From: Pantoea ananatis LMG 2665
GTDB lineage: Bacteria > Pseudomonadota > Gammaproteobacteria > Enterobacterales > Enterobacteriaceae
Reading direction: 5' to 3'
Assembly (NCBI RefSeq): GCF_000710035.2
Contig: NZ_JMJJ01000006.1
Span: 310,001-374,000 of the forward strand
Length of the DNA: 64,000 nucleotides
Shown here one piece after another: positions 10,895 through 19,751 of this stretch. A program made the translations under genes and the position numbers. Numbering within the stretch: position 1 is the first letter of the stretch; the number at the start of each line of letters is the position of its first letter. The notes under the pieces are model-generated. The model had not been told where the DNA came from. It worked only from the letters and a program-made list of their open reading frames with translations, and searched no databases.

Positions 10895-10926
10895 ACCGAT
10901 AATCGAAATAGTGTGCGATTATCGGT
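10895..10926. promoter_or_regulatory. PcaR operator between pcaI and pcaR
   Basis: A perfect 11-bp inverted repeat, ACCGATAATCG (10895-10905) and CGATTATCGGT (10916-10926), around a 10-nt spacer. It lies almost exactly midway between the two start codons (79 bp to pcaI, 77 bp to pcaR). The bottom strand reads CGATAATCGCAC, the core of the known PcaR box. It probably controls both divergent units. Confidence 0.82.
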
Positions 10927-11002
10927 CACTGACGGGATAAAACAGGACATTGTGATCGCGCACACAGGCGTGCGTGCATCAAGCCACTGACAGGAGAAAA
11001 CC

Positions 11003-11809
11003 ATGACGGATGAACAACAACGACTGCGCGGTAACAGCGATCCCTGGAAAGGCGATCCCAATTTTATGGCCTCCCTGGCGCGGGGACTGGAAGTGCTACA
11101 GGCGTTTACGCCACAGCGCCGCCTGATGTCCGTGTCGCAAATCAGTCAGCGTACGGGCATTCCCCGTGCGGCCGTGCGGCGCTGTCTGTATACGCTGAGC
11201 AAGCTGGGGTTTGTGTATGCGGAGGATGGCAAAAACTTTGAACTGCGTCCGCGCGTGCTCTCTCTCGGCCACAACTGGTTAGGCGCAACGCCGCTTGCCA
11301 GCGCCTCGCAGCCGGTTTTGCGTCAGCTCAGCCAGACGCTGAACGAGTCCTGTTCGATGGCGGTACTGGACGGGGACGACATTCTCTACATCGCCCGTGC
11401 GTCGGCATCGCGCATTATGACGATTGACCTGCACATCGGCAGCCGCCTGCCTGCCAGCACCACCTCCATGGGAAGAGTGCTGTTAAGCGGCCTGGCCAGT
11501 GAACCGCTTAACGATTACCTGGCGCGCTTGACCCAGCTGCGTTATACCAGTCATACGCTGGTAAGCAGCAGCGCGCTGCGTGAAGAACTGGCACGCGTCA
11601 GGCAGCAGGGCTACGCCATTAACGATCAGGAACTGGAAATCGGGCTGCGATCTCTCGCCGTGCCGCTCAGCGCGCCGGGGGGCCGAATAGTGGCCGCGCT
11701 CAACGTGGGCGTGCATGCCGGGCAGGTTTCTGCCGATACGCTGCGCCAGCACCATTTGCCGCTGCTGCAGGAGGCGGCCCGGGAAATCTCTCTGCTGCTG
11801 CGTCAATAA
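11003..11809 (+). CDS. pcaR: IclR-family regulator of the beta-ketoadipate pathway
   Basis: A 268-aa IclR-type regulator. An N-terminal winged helix-turn-helix (about residues 20-80, VSQISQRTGIPRAAVRRCLY) is followed by a GAF-like effector domain with the conserved TTSMGRVLLSGL. PcaR and PcaU proteins answer to beta-ketoadipate or protocatechuate and regulate pca genes. The divergent pcaI operon and the shared dyad fit that role. There is no competing pobR or catR in view. Confidence 0.9.
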   Translation: MTDEQQRLRGNSDPWKGDPNFMASLARGLEVLQAFTPQRRLMSVSQISQRTGIPRAAVRRCLYTLSKLGFVYAEDGKNFELRPRVLSLGHNWLGATPLASASQPVLRQLSQTLNESCSMAVLDGDDILYIARASASRIMTIDLHIGSRLPASTTSMGRVLLSGLASEPLNDYLARLTQLRYTSHTLVSSSALREELARVRQQGYAINDQELEIGLRSLAVPLSAPGGRIVAALNVGVHAGQVSADTLRQHHLPLLQEAAREISLLLRQ

Positions 11810-11886
11810 TCTGTTTTGCCCCTCAACGTCGCTACAAAATTCGTGGTAACGTGAAGGCTGAGTTGCAAGCGGCAAAGTAGAGAGTT

Positions 11887-13077
11887 ATGACCACGAAAAA
11901 AATTGATACCACCCTCGTCAGCGCTGGACGCAACAAGCGTTATACCCAAGGCTCGGTGAATGCGGTCATTCAGCGAGCCTCTTCACTGGTTTTCGATAGC
12001 GTTGCAGAGAAAAAACGGGCCACCGCAGGGCGCGCGAAAGGCGAACTGTTTTACGGCCGTCGCGGCACCCTGACGCATTTCGCCTTGCAGGATGCCATGA
12101 CGGAGCTGGAAGGCGGCGCGGGCTGTGTTCTCTATCCTTGCGGCGCGGCAGCCGTCTCCAATGCCATCCTCGCGTTTGTCGAAGCGGGCGACCACATTTT
12201 AATGAGCGGCGCCGTTTACGAACCGACTCAGGACTTCTGCACAAAAATACTCAGCAAGCTCCAGGTCTCGACCACCTGGTTTGATCACTGTATTGGTCAC
12301 GACATCGCCGCGCTGGTTCAGCCTAACACCCGCGTGGTTTTCCTGGAATCTCCTGCCTCCATCACCATGGAAGTGCAGGACGTGCCGGCTATCGTTGCGG
12401 CGATACGCGCTAAAGCGCCAGACGCCATCATTATGATCGACAACACCTGGGCGGCAGGCGTGCTGTTCAGCCCACTGGCCCTGGGCGTGGATATTTCTAT
12501 TCAGGCTGGAACGAAATACCTGATCGGCCACAGTGACGCCATGATTGGCACCGCTGTCGCCAACGCCCGCTGCTGGGACCAACTGCGCGAAAACAGCTAC
12601 CTGATGGGCCAGATGGTGGATGCCGATACGGCTTACATGGCAAGCCGTGGCTTACGTACGCTGGGCGTGCGCCTGCGCCAGCATGAAGAGAGTGCGCTGC
12701 AGGTCGCAGAGTGGCTTTCTGCGCGCCCTGAAGTGGCGCGGGTTAACCATCCGGCGCTGCCCTCGTGCCGCGGGCATGCATTCTGGCAGCGTGACTTCAC
12801 CGGCAGCAGCGGTTTATTTTCATTCGTGCTGCGGCAAAAACTGAGCCGTGAACAGCTGGCGAATTATCTCGACCATTTTCATCACTTCAGCATGGCTTAT
12901 TCCTGGGGTGGATATGAGTCACTGATTTTAGCCAACCAGCCCGAAGAGTTAGCGGCCATTCGCCCGGCCGGTGGCGTTGACTTTGAGGGGACGCTGATAC
13001 GGCTCCACATTGGTCTTGAGCATGTCGATGACCTGCTGGTCGATCTTGAGGCAGGCTTTGATCGCCTGACGCGCTAA
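11887..13077 (+). CDS. metC: cystathionine beta-lyase
   Basis: A PLP enzyme that splits cystathionine to homocysteine, pyruvate and ammonia in methionine synthesis. The protein is 396 aa against 395 in E. coli. The PLP lysine is residue 210 in [12 protein letters not shown], as in E. coli. The order metC-yghB-yqhC-(yqhD)-dkgA matches E. coli. No clear MetJ box was recognised in the 77 bp upstream. Confidence 0.95.
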   Translation: MTTKKIDTTLVSAGRNKRYTQGSVNAVIQRASSLVFDSVAEKKRATAGRAKGELFYGRRGTLTHFALQDAMTELEGGAGCVLYPCGAAAVSNAILAFVEAGDHILMSGAVYEPTQDFCTKILSKLQVSTTWFDHCIGHDIAALVQPNTRVVFLESPASITMEVQDVPAIVAAIRAKAPDAIIMIDNTWAAGVLFSPLALGVDISIQAGTKYLIGHSDAMIGTAVANARCWDQLRENSYLMGQMVDADTAYMASRGLRTLGVRLRQHEESALQVAEWLSARPEVARVNHPALPSCRGHAFWQRDFTGSSGLFSFVLRQKLSREQLANYLDHFHHFSMAYSWGGYESLILANQPEELAAIRPAGGVDFEGTLIRLHIGLEHVDDLLVDLEAGFDRLTR

Positions 13078-13294
13078 AATAGTAAACATGATATAAACCA
13101 GGCGCCGACCGTCGTGATATTACACCCGGTCATGGCTGGTTAGCTGTTAACATTCGATCTATAAAAAAGTGTTCAGTCAGCAGAAGAACCGCAACATTTT
13201 ACCCCTTCACCGCGCAATGCTGTGGTGGGAAGTAAGAGGTCAGCCAGGTCTGAACAGAACAATTGAGTTTCATTTTGACGTAATGGGATAGCTA

Positions 13295-13957
13295 ATGGGT
13301 GTTTTACACGAGATTGTGCACGCGCTTTGGCATCAGGACTTTGCCGCGCTGGCCAATCCAGAAGTGGTCTGGATCGTTTACAGCGTAATGTTTATGACGC
13401 TATTCCTGGAAAATGGTTTGTTACCTGCCTCTTTTTTGCCTGGCGACAGCCTCTTGCTACTGGCCGGTGCCATGGTGGCTAAAGGCGTGATGGACTTTTT
13501 CCCGACGCTGGTGATACTCACGGTCGCCGCCAGTCTGGGCTGCTGGCTGAGTTATCTGCAGGGGCGCTGGCTGGGCAACACGAAGCTGGTGAAGAGCTGG
13601 CTGATGCAGCTGCCGGCGCAATATCATCAACGCGCCTGGAATATGTTCAACCGCCATGGTCTGATGGCGCTTCTGGTTGGCCGCTTCCTGGCGTTTATTC
13701 GTACCCTGTTGCCTACCATGGCGGGCATTTCCGGACTGTCTAATGCCCGTTTCCAGCTGTTTAACTGGCTCAGCGGCCTGCTCTGGGTCGGCATCGTGGT
13801 CACGCTGGGTTACGGTATCAGCCAGGTGCCCTTTATCAAACGTCATGAAGATCAGGTCATGGCGATCCTGATGATACTGCCGATGGTGTTACTGGTGGTC
13901 GGCCTGGTCGGCAGCGTCATCGTGATCTGGAAAAAACGTCGCCAGAAACACGCCTGA
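13295..13957 (+). CDS. yghB: DedA-family inner membrane protein
   Basis: A 220-aa DedA/SNARE-associated family protein with several membrane segments. The family motifs [20 protein letters not shown] (about residues 39-58) and [16 protein letters not shown] are present; the latter contains the conserved arginines. YghB and its paralogue YqjA support the membrane potential, cell division and drug resistance in E. coli, and DedA proteins have been linked to lipid-carrier recycling. It lies 217 bp after metC and is convergent with yqhC, with 12 bp between the stops. Confidence 0.93.
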   Translation: MGVLHEIVHALWHQDFAALANPEVVWIVYSVMFMTLFLENGLLPASFLPGDSLLLLAGAMVAKGVMDFFPTLVILTVAASLGCWLSYLQGRWLGNTKLVKSWLMQLPAQYHQRAWNMFNRHGLMALLVGRFLAFIRTLLPTMAGISGLSNARFQLFNWLSGLLWVGIVVTLGYGISQVPFIKRHEDQVMAILMILPMVLLVVGLVGSVIVIWKKRRQKHA

Positions 13958-13969
13958 CAGCGGGTTGCG

Positions 13970-14878
13970 TCAGGCGGGCGGTTCGGCCACCGTCTGGCGC
14001 ACCCGATTCACTTCCTCTCCCGGCGTCACGCCAAAATAGCGTTTAAACTCACGCGAAAATTGCGACGGACTTTCATAGCCAACCCGCACGGCCGCCACGC
14101 TGGCTTTCAGGCCATCGTGCAACATCAGCAACCGCGCCTGATGCAGACGATAACGTTTAAGGTACTGTAACGGCGACGTCTGCGTGACGGCCTTAAAGTT
14201 ATGGTGAAACGCCGACACGCTCATGTTCACTTCCGCCGCCAGCGCATCCACGCTGAGGTTATCGGCATAGTGATTCTCAATGCGGCGCAGCGCGCGAGCG
14301 ATCTGGCTGAACTGCGTCTGCCGACTCACCAGCGAGAGCAGCGCGCCGCCTATCGGCCCGGTCAGCACGTAATAAATAATCTCCCGCACAATATGCGGCC
14401 CCAGCACGCGCGCATCGCGCGGCTGCGTCATCACATCCAGCAGGCGTTCTGCGGCACACAACATGGGCTCGGTTAACCAGCCGGAGTGAATACCGGAGGT
14501 GAGCGGCTGTGGCTGAAACCCTTCGTCGTCACCTATATCCATCAGCAGATCCTGCAGACTGGCCGTGTCCACGCGTAAACACATTCCGGCCAACGGCTGC
14601 TCCGGTGAGGCCCAGGTTTCGCATTCGACCGGCAAGGGCACGGTCAGCATTAAATATTTTGTGGCGTCGTACTGAAAAACCGTACTGCCGAGATAGCCGG
14701 TTTTACCGCCCTGAAACAGAATGACGATGCCCGGCTGATACATGATGGGCGTGCGCGGACGATACTGATCGGCGTAGATCAGAGAAACGTTTTCTACCGG
14801 ACAGCGCTGGTGACGGCCATGTGTCATCAGCGTGACCACCTGCTGAGCCAGACGTTGGCACAATGCGTCGTGAGGCAT
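13970..14878 (-). CDS. yqhC: AraC-family activator YqhC
   Basis: A 302-aa regulator. The AraC-type N-terminal arm and cupin domain cover about residues 20-170. The double helix-turn-helix domain covers about 195-295, with the signature [21 protein letters not shown]. The start is ATG at 14878, where GGAG sits 5 nt upstream; a GTG two codons earlier overlaps that site. In E. coli YqhC senses aldehydes and switches on yqhD-dkgA. Here only dkgA follows across the divergent gap. Confidence 0.88.
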   Translation of the reverse strand: MPHDALCQRLAQQVVTLMTHGRHQRCPVENVSLIYADQYRPRTPIMYQPGIVILFQGGKTGYLGSTVFQYDATKYLMLTVPLPVECETWASPEQPLAGMCLRVDTASLQDLLMDIGDDEGFQPQPLTSGIHSGWLTEPMLCAAERLLDVMTQPRDARVLGPHIVREIIYYVLTGPIGGALLSLVSRQTQFSQIARALRRIENHYADNLSVDALAAEVNMSVSAFHHNFKAVTQTSPLQYLKRYRLHQARLLMLHDGLKASVAAVRVGYESPSQFSREFKRYFGVTPGEEVNRVRQTVAEPPA

Positions 14879-15070
14879 AATCACTCCAGAAAATAAAACA
14901 GCAGTTTGCCGCGCGCCTGGTTAATTCGCCAGCAAAATGGAGAATCAGGCAAGAAGTTTACAGGATCAGGCAGGGTTATCCTGTGCGGTTCACAGGCAGC
15001 CTGAAAATTGTTAGCTAGACTTAAGCACAGCGAGGATTCACTGGTTTACTGCAAATGTAAGGAGCATGTT

Positions 15071-15898
15071 ATGGCAGACCAACCCATTATCAAACTGCAC
15101 GATGGTAACATGATGCCGCAACTGGGACTTGGCGTGTGGCAAGCCAGCGTCGAAGATGCCCGTCATGCCGTGCTGAAAGCGCTGGAGGTCGGCTATCGCT
15201 CAATTGATACCGCCGCCGCGTATAAAAATGAAGAAGCCATAGGTCAGGCGCTACAGGAAACGGAGGTCGCGCGTGACGATATCTTTGTCACGACCAAGCT
15301 GTGGAACAGCGACCAGCAAAACGTTCAGCAGGCGCTGGAAACCAGCCTGGAAAAACTCAAGCTGGATCAGGTTGACCTCTATTTGATGCACTGGCCGTGT
15401 CCTGAGAATGATCACTACGTTGAAGCCTGGAAACACATGATCGCACTGCAGCAGCAGGGCCTGGTGAAGAGCATCGGCGTGTGCAACTTTAATCAGCCGC
15501 ACCTGAAGCGACTGCTGGAAGAGACGGGCGTGACTCCGGTCATCAACCAGATTGAGCTGCATCCCATGCTGCAACAGCGCACGCTCCATGCCTGGAACGC
15601 CATGCACCAGATTCAGACTGAATCCTGGAGTCCGCTGGCCCAGGGCGGTGAAGGCGTATTCGATCAGGACATCATCAAATCGCTGGCGAAAAAATACGGT
15701 AAAACCCCGGCGCAAATCGTCATCCGCTGGCACCTGGACAGCGGCCTGGTGGTGATCCCTAAATCCGTCACGCCTGCGCGCATTGAAGAAAATTTCAAGG
15801 TGTTTGATTTCCGTCTGGATAAGACAGAAATGAGCGAGATTGCGAAGCTGGACAGCGGTAATCGCCTGGGGCCTGACCCGGATACGTTCAACGGCTGA
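15071..15898 (+). CDS. dkgA: 2,5-diketo-D-gluconate reductase A / methylglyoxal reductase
   Basis: An NADPH-dependent aldo-keto reductase of 275 aa, the same length as E. coli DkgA. The start is ATG at 15071 after AAGGAG; a start 21 codons upstream is in the leader. The catalytic tetrad is visible: Asp46 and Tyr51 (SIDTAAAYKNE), Lys76 (TTKLW) and His near 107 (LMHWP). The enzyme reduces methylglyoxal and 2,5-diketogluconate. The divergent YqhC is its likely activator. Confidence 0.94.
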   Translation: MADQPIIKLHDGNMMPQLGLGVWQASVEDARHAVLKALEVGYRSIDTAAAYKNEEAIGQALQETEVARDDIFVTTKLWNSDQQNVQQALETSLEKLKLDQVDLYLMHWPCPENDHYVEAWKHMIALQQQGLVKSIGVCNFNQPHLKRLLEETGVTPVINQIELHPMLQQRTLHAWNAMHQIQTESWSPLAQGGEGVFDQDIIKSLAKKYGKTPAQIVIRWHLDSGLVVIPKSVTPARIEENFKVFDFRLDKTEMSEIAKLDSGNRLGPDPDTFNG

Positions 15899-15939
15899 CC
15901 ATCGCCTGCCTCGACTTAACAAGAGAGTGGGTACGCATC

Positions 15940-15968
15940 GCCTCTCCCGGCTGGGGGAGGCTTTTTTT
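15940..15968 (+). terminator. rho-independent terminator after dkgA
   Basis: The stem GCCTCTCCC / GGGGGAGGC with loop GGCT is followed by seven T. Confidence 0.88.
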
Positions 15969-16401
15969 ATGGCTGCGCGGGAGCGGGGAGTTTTAAGATT
16001 TTTTAAAATCTGTGTCAAAGGACATCATTGATGATCAGCCTGCGTCAGGCGCATTCGTCTTCTCCGGCACAAGATGAGCGGCTCGCCAGCACATCGCCAC
16101 ATCCTGCGCCTCGTTAAGTCAAATCCCCCCTCTAAAACCTTGCCTTATCCGCCAGCAATACGGTTATCTGTGCCGTTTAAAAACGGGCTCAGCCTGCTGG
16201 TGGCCCTGTTCCCTGTTAGCGCGACACGCTTTGCAACACACCGCCGGGCTGACTGACTGTGCCGGTCTGATAACCGGGGTGATAATGATTAACGTTATGA
16301 TCTTTTAGCCTGGCTCTGCTGCCTGCCCGCCCCCGTTCAAGGGATCGCGGCATTAAGGCGCAGTGAAGTAAAGCGTAACGTTATCAACCCAGGAGCCTGT
16401 C
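15969..16401. promoter_or_regulatory. flagellin upstream region, no gene seen
   Basis: This is 433 bp without a supportable gene; short frames here lack starts with ribosome sites. Two copies of the perfect palindrome TAACGTTA occur at 16290-16297 and 16376-16383. The second lies just 19 bp before the flagellin start. No convincing sigma-28 promoter (TAAA, about 15 nt, GCCGATAA) was found by eye. AGGAG for the flagellin is at 16391-16395. Confidence 0.4.
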
Positions 16402-17337
16402 ATGTCGGTTATCAATACCAATATCCTGTCATTGATCGTTCAGAATGACCTTTTCCTTTCGCAAAACGCGATGTCGACGGCCATTGAACGCCTCTCTTCC
16501 GGACTCCGCATTAACAGCGCTAAAGATGATGCTGCCGGGATGGCGATAGCTAACCGTCTGACCTCAAGGATCAACGGAATGACGGTTGCCACCCGAAACG
16601 CCGGTGAGGGTATTTCGCTGTCACAAACCGCTGAGGGCGCGCTCGATGAAATAAACAACAACCTGCAACGTATACGCGACCTGACGGTACAGGCACAAAA
16701 TGGAAGCAACTCCGCTGCGGATATCGACTCGATTCAGACCGAAGTGAACCAGCGAATGGAGGAAATTAACCGCATTACGGCGCAAACGGATTTCAATGGC
16801 ATTAAGGTGCTGAATACCGGATCGGGTGCGTCCGAGTATCGCTTTCAGGTCGGTGCGGAAGACGGTGAAACCATCAGCATCGATATTGACTCGAGTGACC
16901 GGTACAACCTGCTAAAAGCGGGAACAACCGGCACCACGCTCAACGTCCGGCAGATGACATCAGGTGACACCGTTAACGGGGCCGCACGTACGGTTGCCGC
17001 AGAGGGTTTTGACGTTCTGAAAGGCGCAGTGACTGGCGGAGCGAACGGGACAGCGACGGGGAACTCGCCTCTGACTGATATTGACCGGGCGATTCAGTTC
17101 GTTGACACGCAACGCAGCATGATGGGGGCAGACCAGAACCGCTTTCAGTCCGCTATCGCCAACCTGGGGAGCATGGTAACCAATCTCACTGCCGCACGGA
17201 GCCGGATAGAGGATGTTGATTACGCGACAGAAGTATCGGCGCTGTCACAGGCGCAGATTTTACAGCAGGCCGGCGTAGCGATGCTGGCTCAGGCCAACCA
17301 GATGCCCCAGTTGATGCTGCAGCTTCTTCGGTTTTAA
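16402..17337 (+). CDS. flagellin, solitary copy
   Basis: A 311-aa flagellin with intact D0/D1 ends. The N-terminus has SVINTNILSLIVQNDLFLSQ and AIERLSSGLRINSAKDDAAG. The C-terminus has SRIEDVDYATEVSALSQAQI and QQAGVAMLAQANQMPQLMLQ. The middle (about residues 165-215) is short, so the variable outer domain is small. It departs from the enterobacterial FliC consensus at several terminal positions: LIVQNDL for LLTQNNL, and MLQLLRF at the end. No chaperone (fliS), cap (fliD) or other flagellar gene is near. It could be an alternative filament subunit, a phase or horizontally acquired flagellin, or a rarely expressed relic. The reading frame is intact. Confidence 0.9.
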   Translation: MSVINTNILSLIVQNDLFLSQNAMSTAIERLSSGLRINSAKDDAAGMAIANRLTSRINGMTVATRNAGEGISLSQTAEGALDEINNNLQRIRDLTVQAQNGSNSAADIDSIQTEVNQRMEEINRITAQTDFNGIKVLNTGSGASEYRFQVGAEDGETISIDIDSSDRYNLLKAGTTGTTLNVRQMTSGDTVNGAARTVAAEGFDVLKGAVTGGANGTATGNSPLTDIDRAIQFVDTQRSMMGADQNRFQSAIANLGSMVTNLTAARSRIEDVDYATEVSALSQAQILQQAGVAMLAQANQMPQLMLQLLRF

Positions 17338-17351
17338 TCTCCGAAGGGCAC

Positions 17352-17374
17352 GGGCAGGAGAGGCTCTCCTGCCC
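17352..17374. terminator. hairpin between flagellin and ftsP
   Basis: GGGCAGGAGAG and CTCTCCTGCCC form a perfect 11-bp inverted repeat with one base between. No T-run follows on either strand. It lies between two convergent genes and could act as a bidirectional stop or 3'-end stabiliser. Confidence 0.55.
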
Positions 17375-17393
17375 TGTTGAAGCACGAGTGCCG

Positions 17394-18824
17394 CTAAGAC
17401 AGCGTGGGTTGCGTCAGCAGCTGACCTGCCGTGCCGCGATCCGCCAGTTCCAGCGTCTGGCTGTGATAGACAAACGGAAAATGCTCAGAAGAACTTTGCG
17501 TAAAGCTCACCAGCAGCTCTACATCCCCGTCCACCCAGACCGTGTCCTTCCAGCCGCGATCTTCGCCCATCGGCTGAGCGCCGTTTACGCTCTTAATCAG
17601 GAACATGACGCCCTGGATGTGGAAAGATTGCGGACGATCGGCGCGAATAATCCAGCGTTCGAACGTGCCCTGCTGTGCGGTAGAATCAATGCGGTTCATA
17701 TCCCAGACGGCACCATTGATGCCCGGCAGGCTGTCGCCAATGCGGAACTCACGCGTGCGTACCGAGGCGCCATCCAGAATCTGATCGGCCAGCAAACGCA
17801 TCGGCAGGTTATCCGTCACCAGCGGCAGCAGGCCGGTAGGCCGCAGCGTAAGCACCAGCGTTGAGGTCAGGATCGTAGAGGGCTCAAAGAAACCGCGCAA
17901 ACGATCCATAATGCCCGCCGCCGTGCCTGCCGTGATGGAGACTTCATCCCCTTGCGACATATCCACTAAGACTTCACGCCGTTCGCCCGGCGCCAGAGTT
18001 AAGCGCTGTACGGCGACGGGTGACGGCAGAAAGCCCTGATCGCTGGCAATCACCGTGAAGGGCCGGTTGTCACTGAGGCTCAGTTCATAACGCCGCGCAT
18101 TGGAGGCGTTAAGCAACCGCAGACGGACCCAGCCACGTGATACCTCGACAAAAGGGTTACGCACACCGTTAACCAGCAGCGTATCGCCGAGAAAACCGCC
18201 GTCGCCCGGTGGGTCATAAACCGGCGTGGCAAAGTTATCCAGCCGTTTATCCTGAATAATCAGGGGGAAATCATCCACGCCATAGTGTTTCGGCAAAGGT
18301 AGCTGCTTGCTGATGTCATCCTCAATCAGCCACATGCCCGCCAGGCCGTTGTAGACGTGCGGGGCCATGCGATTTGGCGTGTTGGCGTGATACCAGCAGG
18401 TCGCGGCACTCTGGCGAATGGGTAAAACCGGCGCCCAGTCGACCCCGGCTGACATCATGCGCGGCGCGCCGCCCATCAGTGCGCCCGGCACCTGCAGGCC
18501 ACTGACCGTCATTGAAACGGGTTCATTGAGGCGGTTGCTGTAAATCAGTTTGACATCATCACCGCTGTACACGCGCACCGTGGGGCCGAGGTACATGCCG
18601 TTGATGCCCCAGACCGGGACTTTATTGTTATCGCCGTTAAACGACCAGTGGCTGCGCTGCAGGGTCAGAAACAGCGGCTGACCGCGGCGAGATTCCAGTA
18701 GCGGCGGGACAGGCAGGGGCGTATCACCGCCCGCAGAAGCGGCACGCGCCGCATGAGGCACAAGCGCGGCACTGAGCGCCGCACCGGCAGAAAGCTGGAT
18801 AAACTGACGTCTGCTGAAAGACAT
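17394..18824 (-). CDS. ftsP: cell division protein FtsP (SufI), Tat-exported
   Basis: A 476-aa multicopper-oxidase-like periplasmic protein that stabilises the divisome under stress. The N-terminus SRRQFIQLSAGAAL is a twin-arginine signal, ending near AARA (about residue 28). Three cupredoxin domains follow. Copper-ligand His residues appear incomplete, as in E. coli SufI, which does not bind copper. Next to plsC and parC as in E. coli. Confidence 0.94.
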   Translation of the reverse strand: MSFSRRQFIQLSAGAALSAALVPHAARAASAGGDTPLPVPPLLESRRGQPLFLTLQRSHWSFNGDNNKVPVWGINGMYLGPTVRVYSGDDVKLIYSNRLNEPVSMTVSGLQVPGALMGGAPRMMSAGVDWAPVLPIRQSAATCWYHANTPNRMAPHVYNGLAGMWLIEDDISKQLPLPKHYGVDDFPLIIQDKRLDNFATPVYDPPGDGGFLGDTLLVNGVRNPFVEVSRGWVRLRLLNASNARRYELSLSDNRPFTVIASDQGFLPSPVAVQRLTLAPGERREVLVDMSQGDEVSITAGTAAGIMDRLRGFFEPSTILTSTLVLTLRPTGLLPLVTDNLPMRLLADQILDGASVRTREFRIGDSLPGINGAVWDMNRIDSTAQQGTFERWIIRADRPQSFHIQGVMFLIKSVNGAQPMGEDRGWKDTVWVDGDVELLVSFTQSSSEHFPFVYHSQTLELADRGTAGQLLTQPTLS

Positions 18825-18969
18825 TGAATTTCAGACCTTTTACGCGTGGCGCTGAACCGCCAACTCTGTTTTTATTGCTGTCATTGCTGTGCTGCGTGCA
18901 CGGCGAGCAACGTCATGCTGACTCGCCGTGGGGCATCCATGCAGAATAGTCCGATAAAGGGCTTATCGG

Positions 18970-19707
18970 TTAGATTTTACCGTTTTTTTCGCGTTCTTCG
19001 ACTTCGGCGTTCAGCTCTTCCAGCTTGGCCGCCATCAATTCCCGGCAGTGAGTCGCCAGCTTGCGCACCGAAGAGGATTCAAATTGTTTCACGTCCACCG
19101 GCGGCAGCATTTCCACAATCACCAGTCCGTTTTTCAGGCGGTTGAGGTTAATCTTGCCGTGAGTATTCGATACTACAATCGGAATGATCGGCACGCCTGC
19201 GGCAACGGCGGCATGAAATGCCCCGGTTTTAAAGGGTAACAACCCACGACCACGGCTGCGCGTGCCCTCCGGGAACATCCAGAAGGAGATGCGTTTTTTA
19301 TTAAACTGATCCACCAGCTCACCGATCGTCCCGTGTGCTTTGGCGCGGTTGTCACGATCGATCAGCAGGTTGCCGGTCAGCCAGTAAAGCTGACCAAAAA
19401 AAGGTATCCACAACAGGCTTTTTTTACCGACGGTGACCGTTGTTGGCTGCACAATCTTGGCTGCGGTGACCATATCGTAGTTGTTCTGGTGGTTAGCGAT
19501 GTAAATCGCGTTGCCGTAGTTATCCGCGCCTTCGGGGCGACGAAGCTCAACTTTAAGCCCAAACAGCGTCGATAATTTGCCAAACAGGTGACCAAAGGTC
19601 GCAACGTGGCGCGGATTACGTGGCGAGAACAGGCACCAGATACAGCCAAAAAAACTCAGCAATATTGAATAAATCACTACGATAATAGTGCGTAATATCA
19701 GTAACAT
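18970..19707 (-). CDS. plsC: 1-acyl-sn-glycerol-3-phosphate acyltransferase
   Basis: It acylates lysophosphatidic acid to phosphatidic acid at the inner membrane. The protein is 245 aa, the same as E. coli. There is an N-terminal membrane segment (about residues 3-27), the catalytic HX4D at 73-78 (NHQNNYD), and the glycerol-phosphate binding motif FPEGTRSRG. It lies 44 bp downstream of parC in the same direction. Confidence 0.96.
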   Translation of the reverse strand: MLLILRTIIVVIYSILLSFFGCIWCLFSPRNPRHVATFGHLFGKLSTLFGLKVELRRPEGADNYGNAIYIANHQNNYDMVTAAKIVQPTTVTVGKKSLLWIPFFGQLYWLTGNLLIDRDNRAKAHGTIGELVDQFNKKRISFWMFPEGTRSRGRGLLPFKTGAFHAAVAAGVPIIPIVVSNTHGKINLNRLKNGLVIVEMLPPVDVKQFESSSVRKLATHCRELMAAKLEELNAEVEEREKNGKI

Positions 19708-19751
19708 ATTTTCCTCAATGTGACACGGCTGGCCGGGGCCAGCCGGGTGAA

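Noticed and set aside
10103-10990. 295-codon frame on the + strand across pcaI
   Set aside because: Antisense to pcaI and its operator; low-complexity product with no recognisable domain.
15251-16018. 255-codon frame on the - strand across dkgA
   Set aside because: Antisense shadow of dkgA, and it runs through the dkgA terminator.
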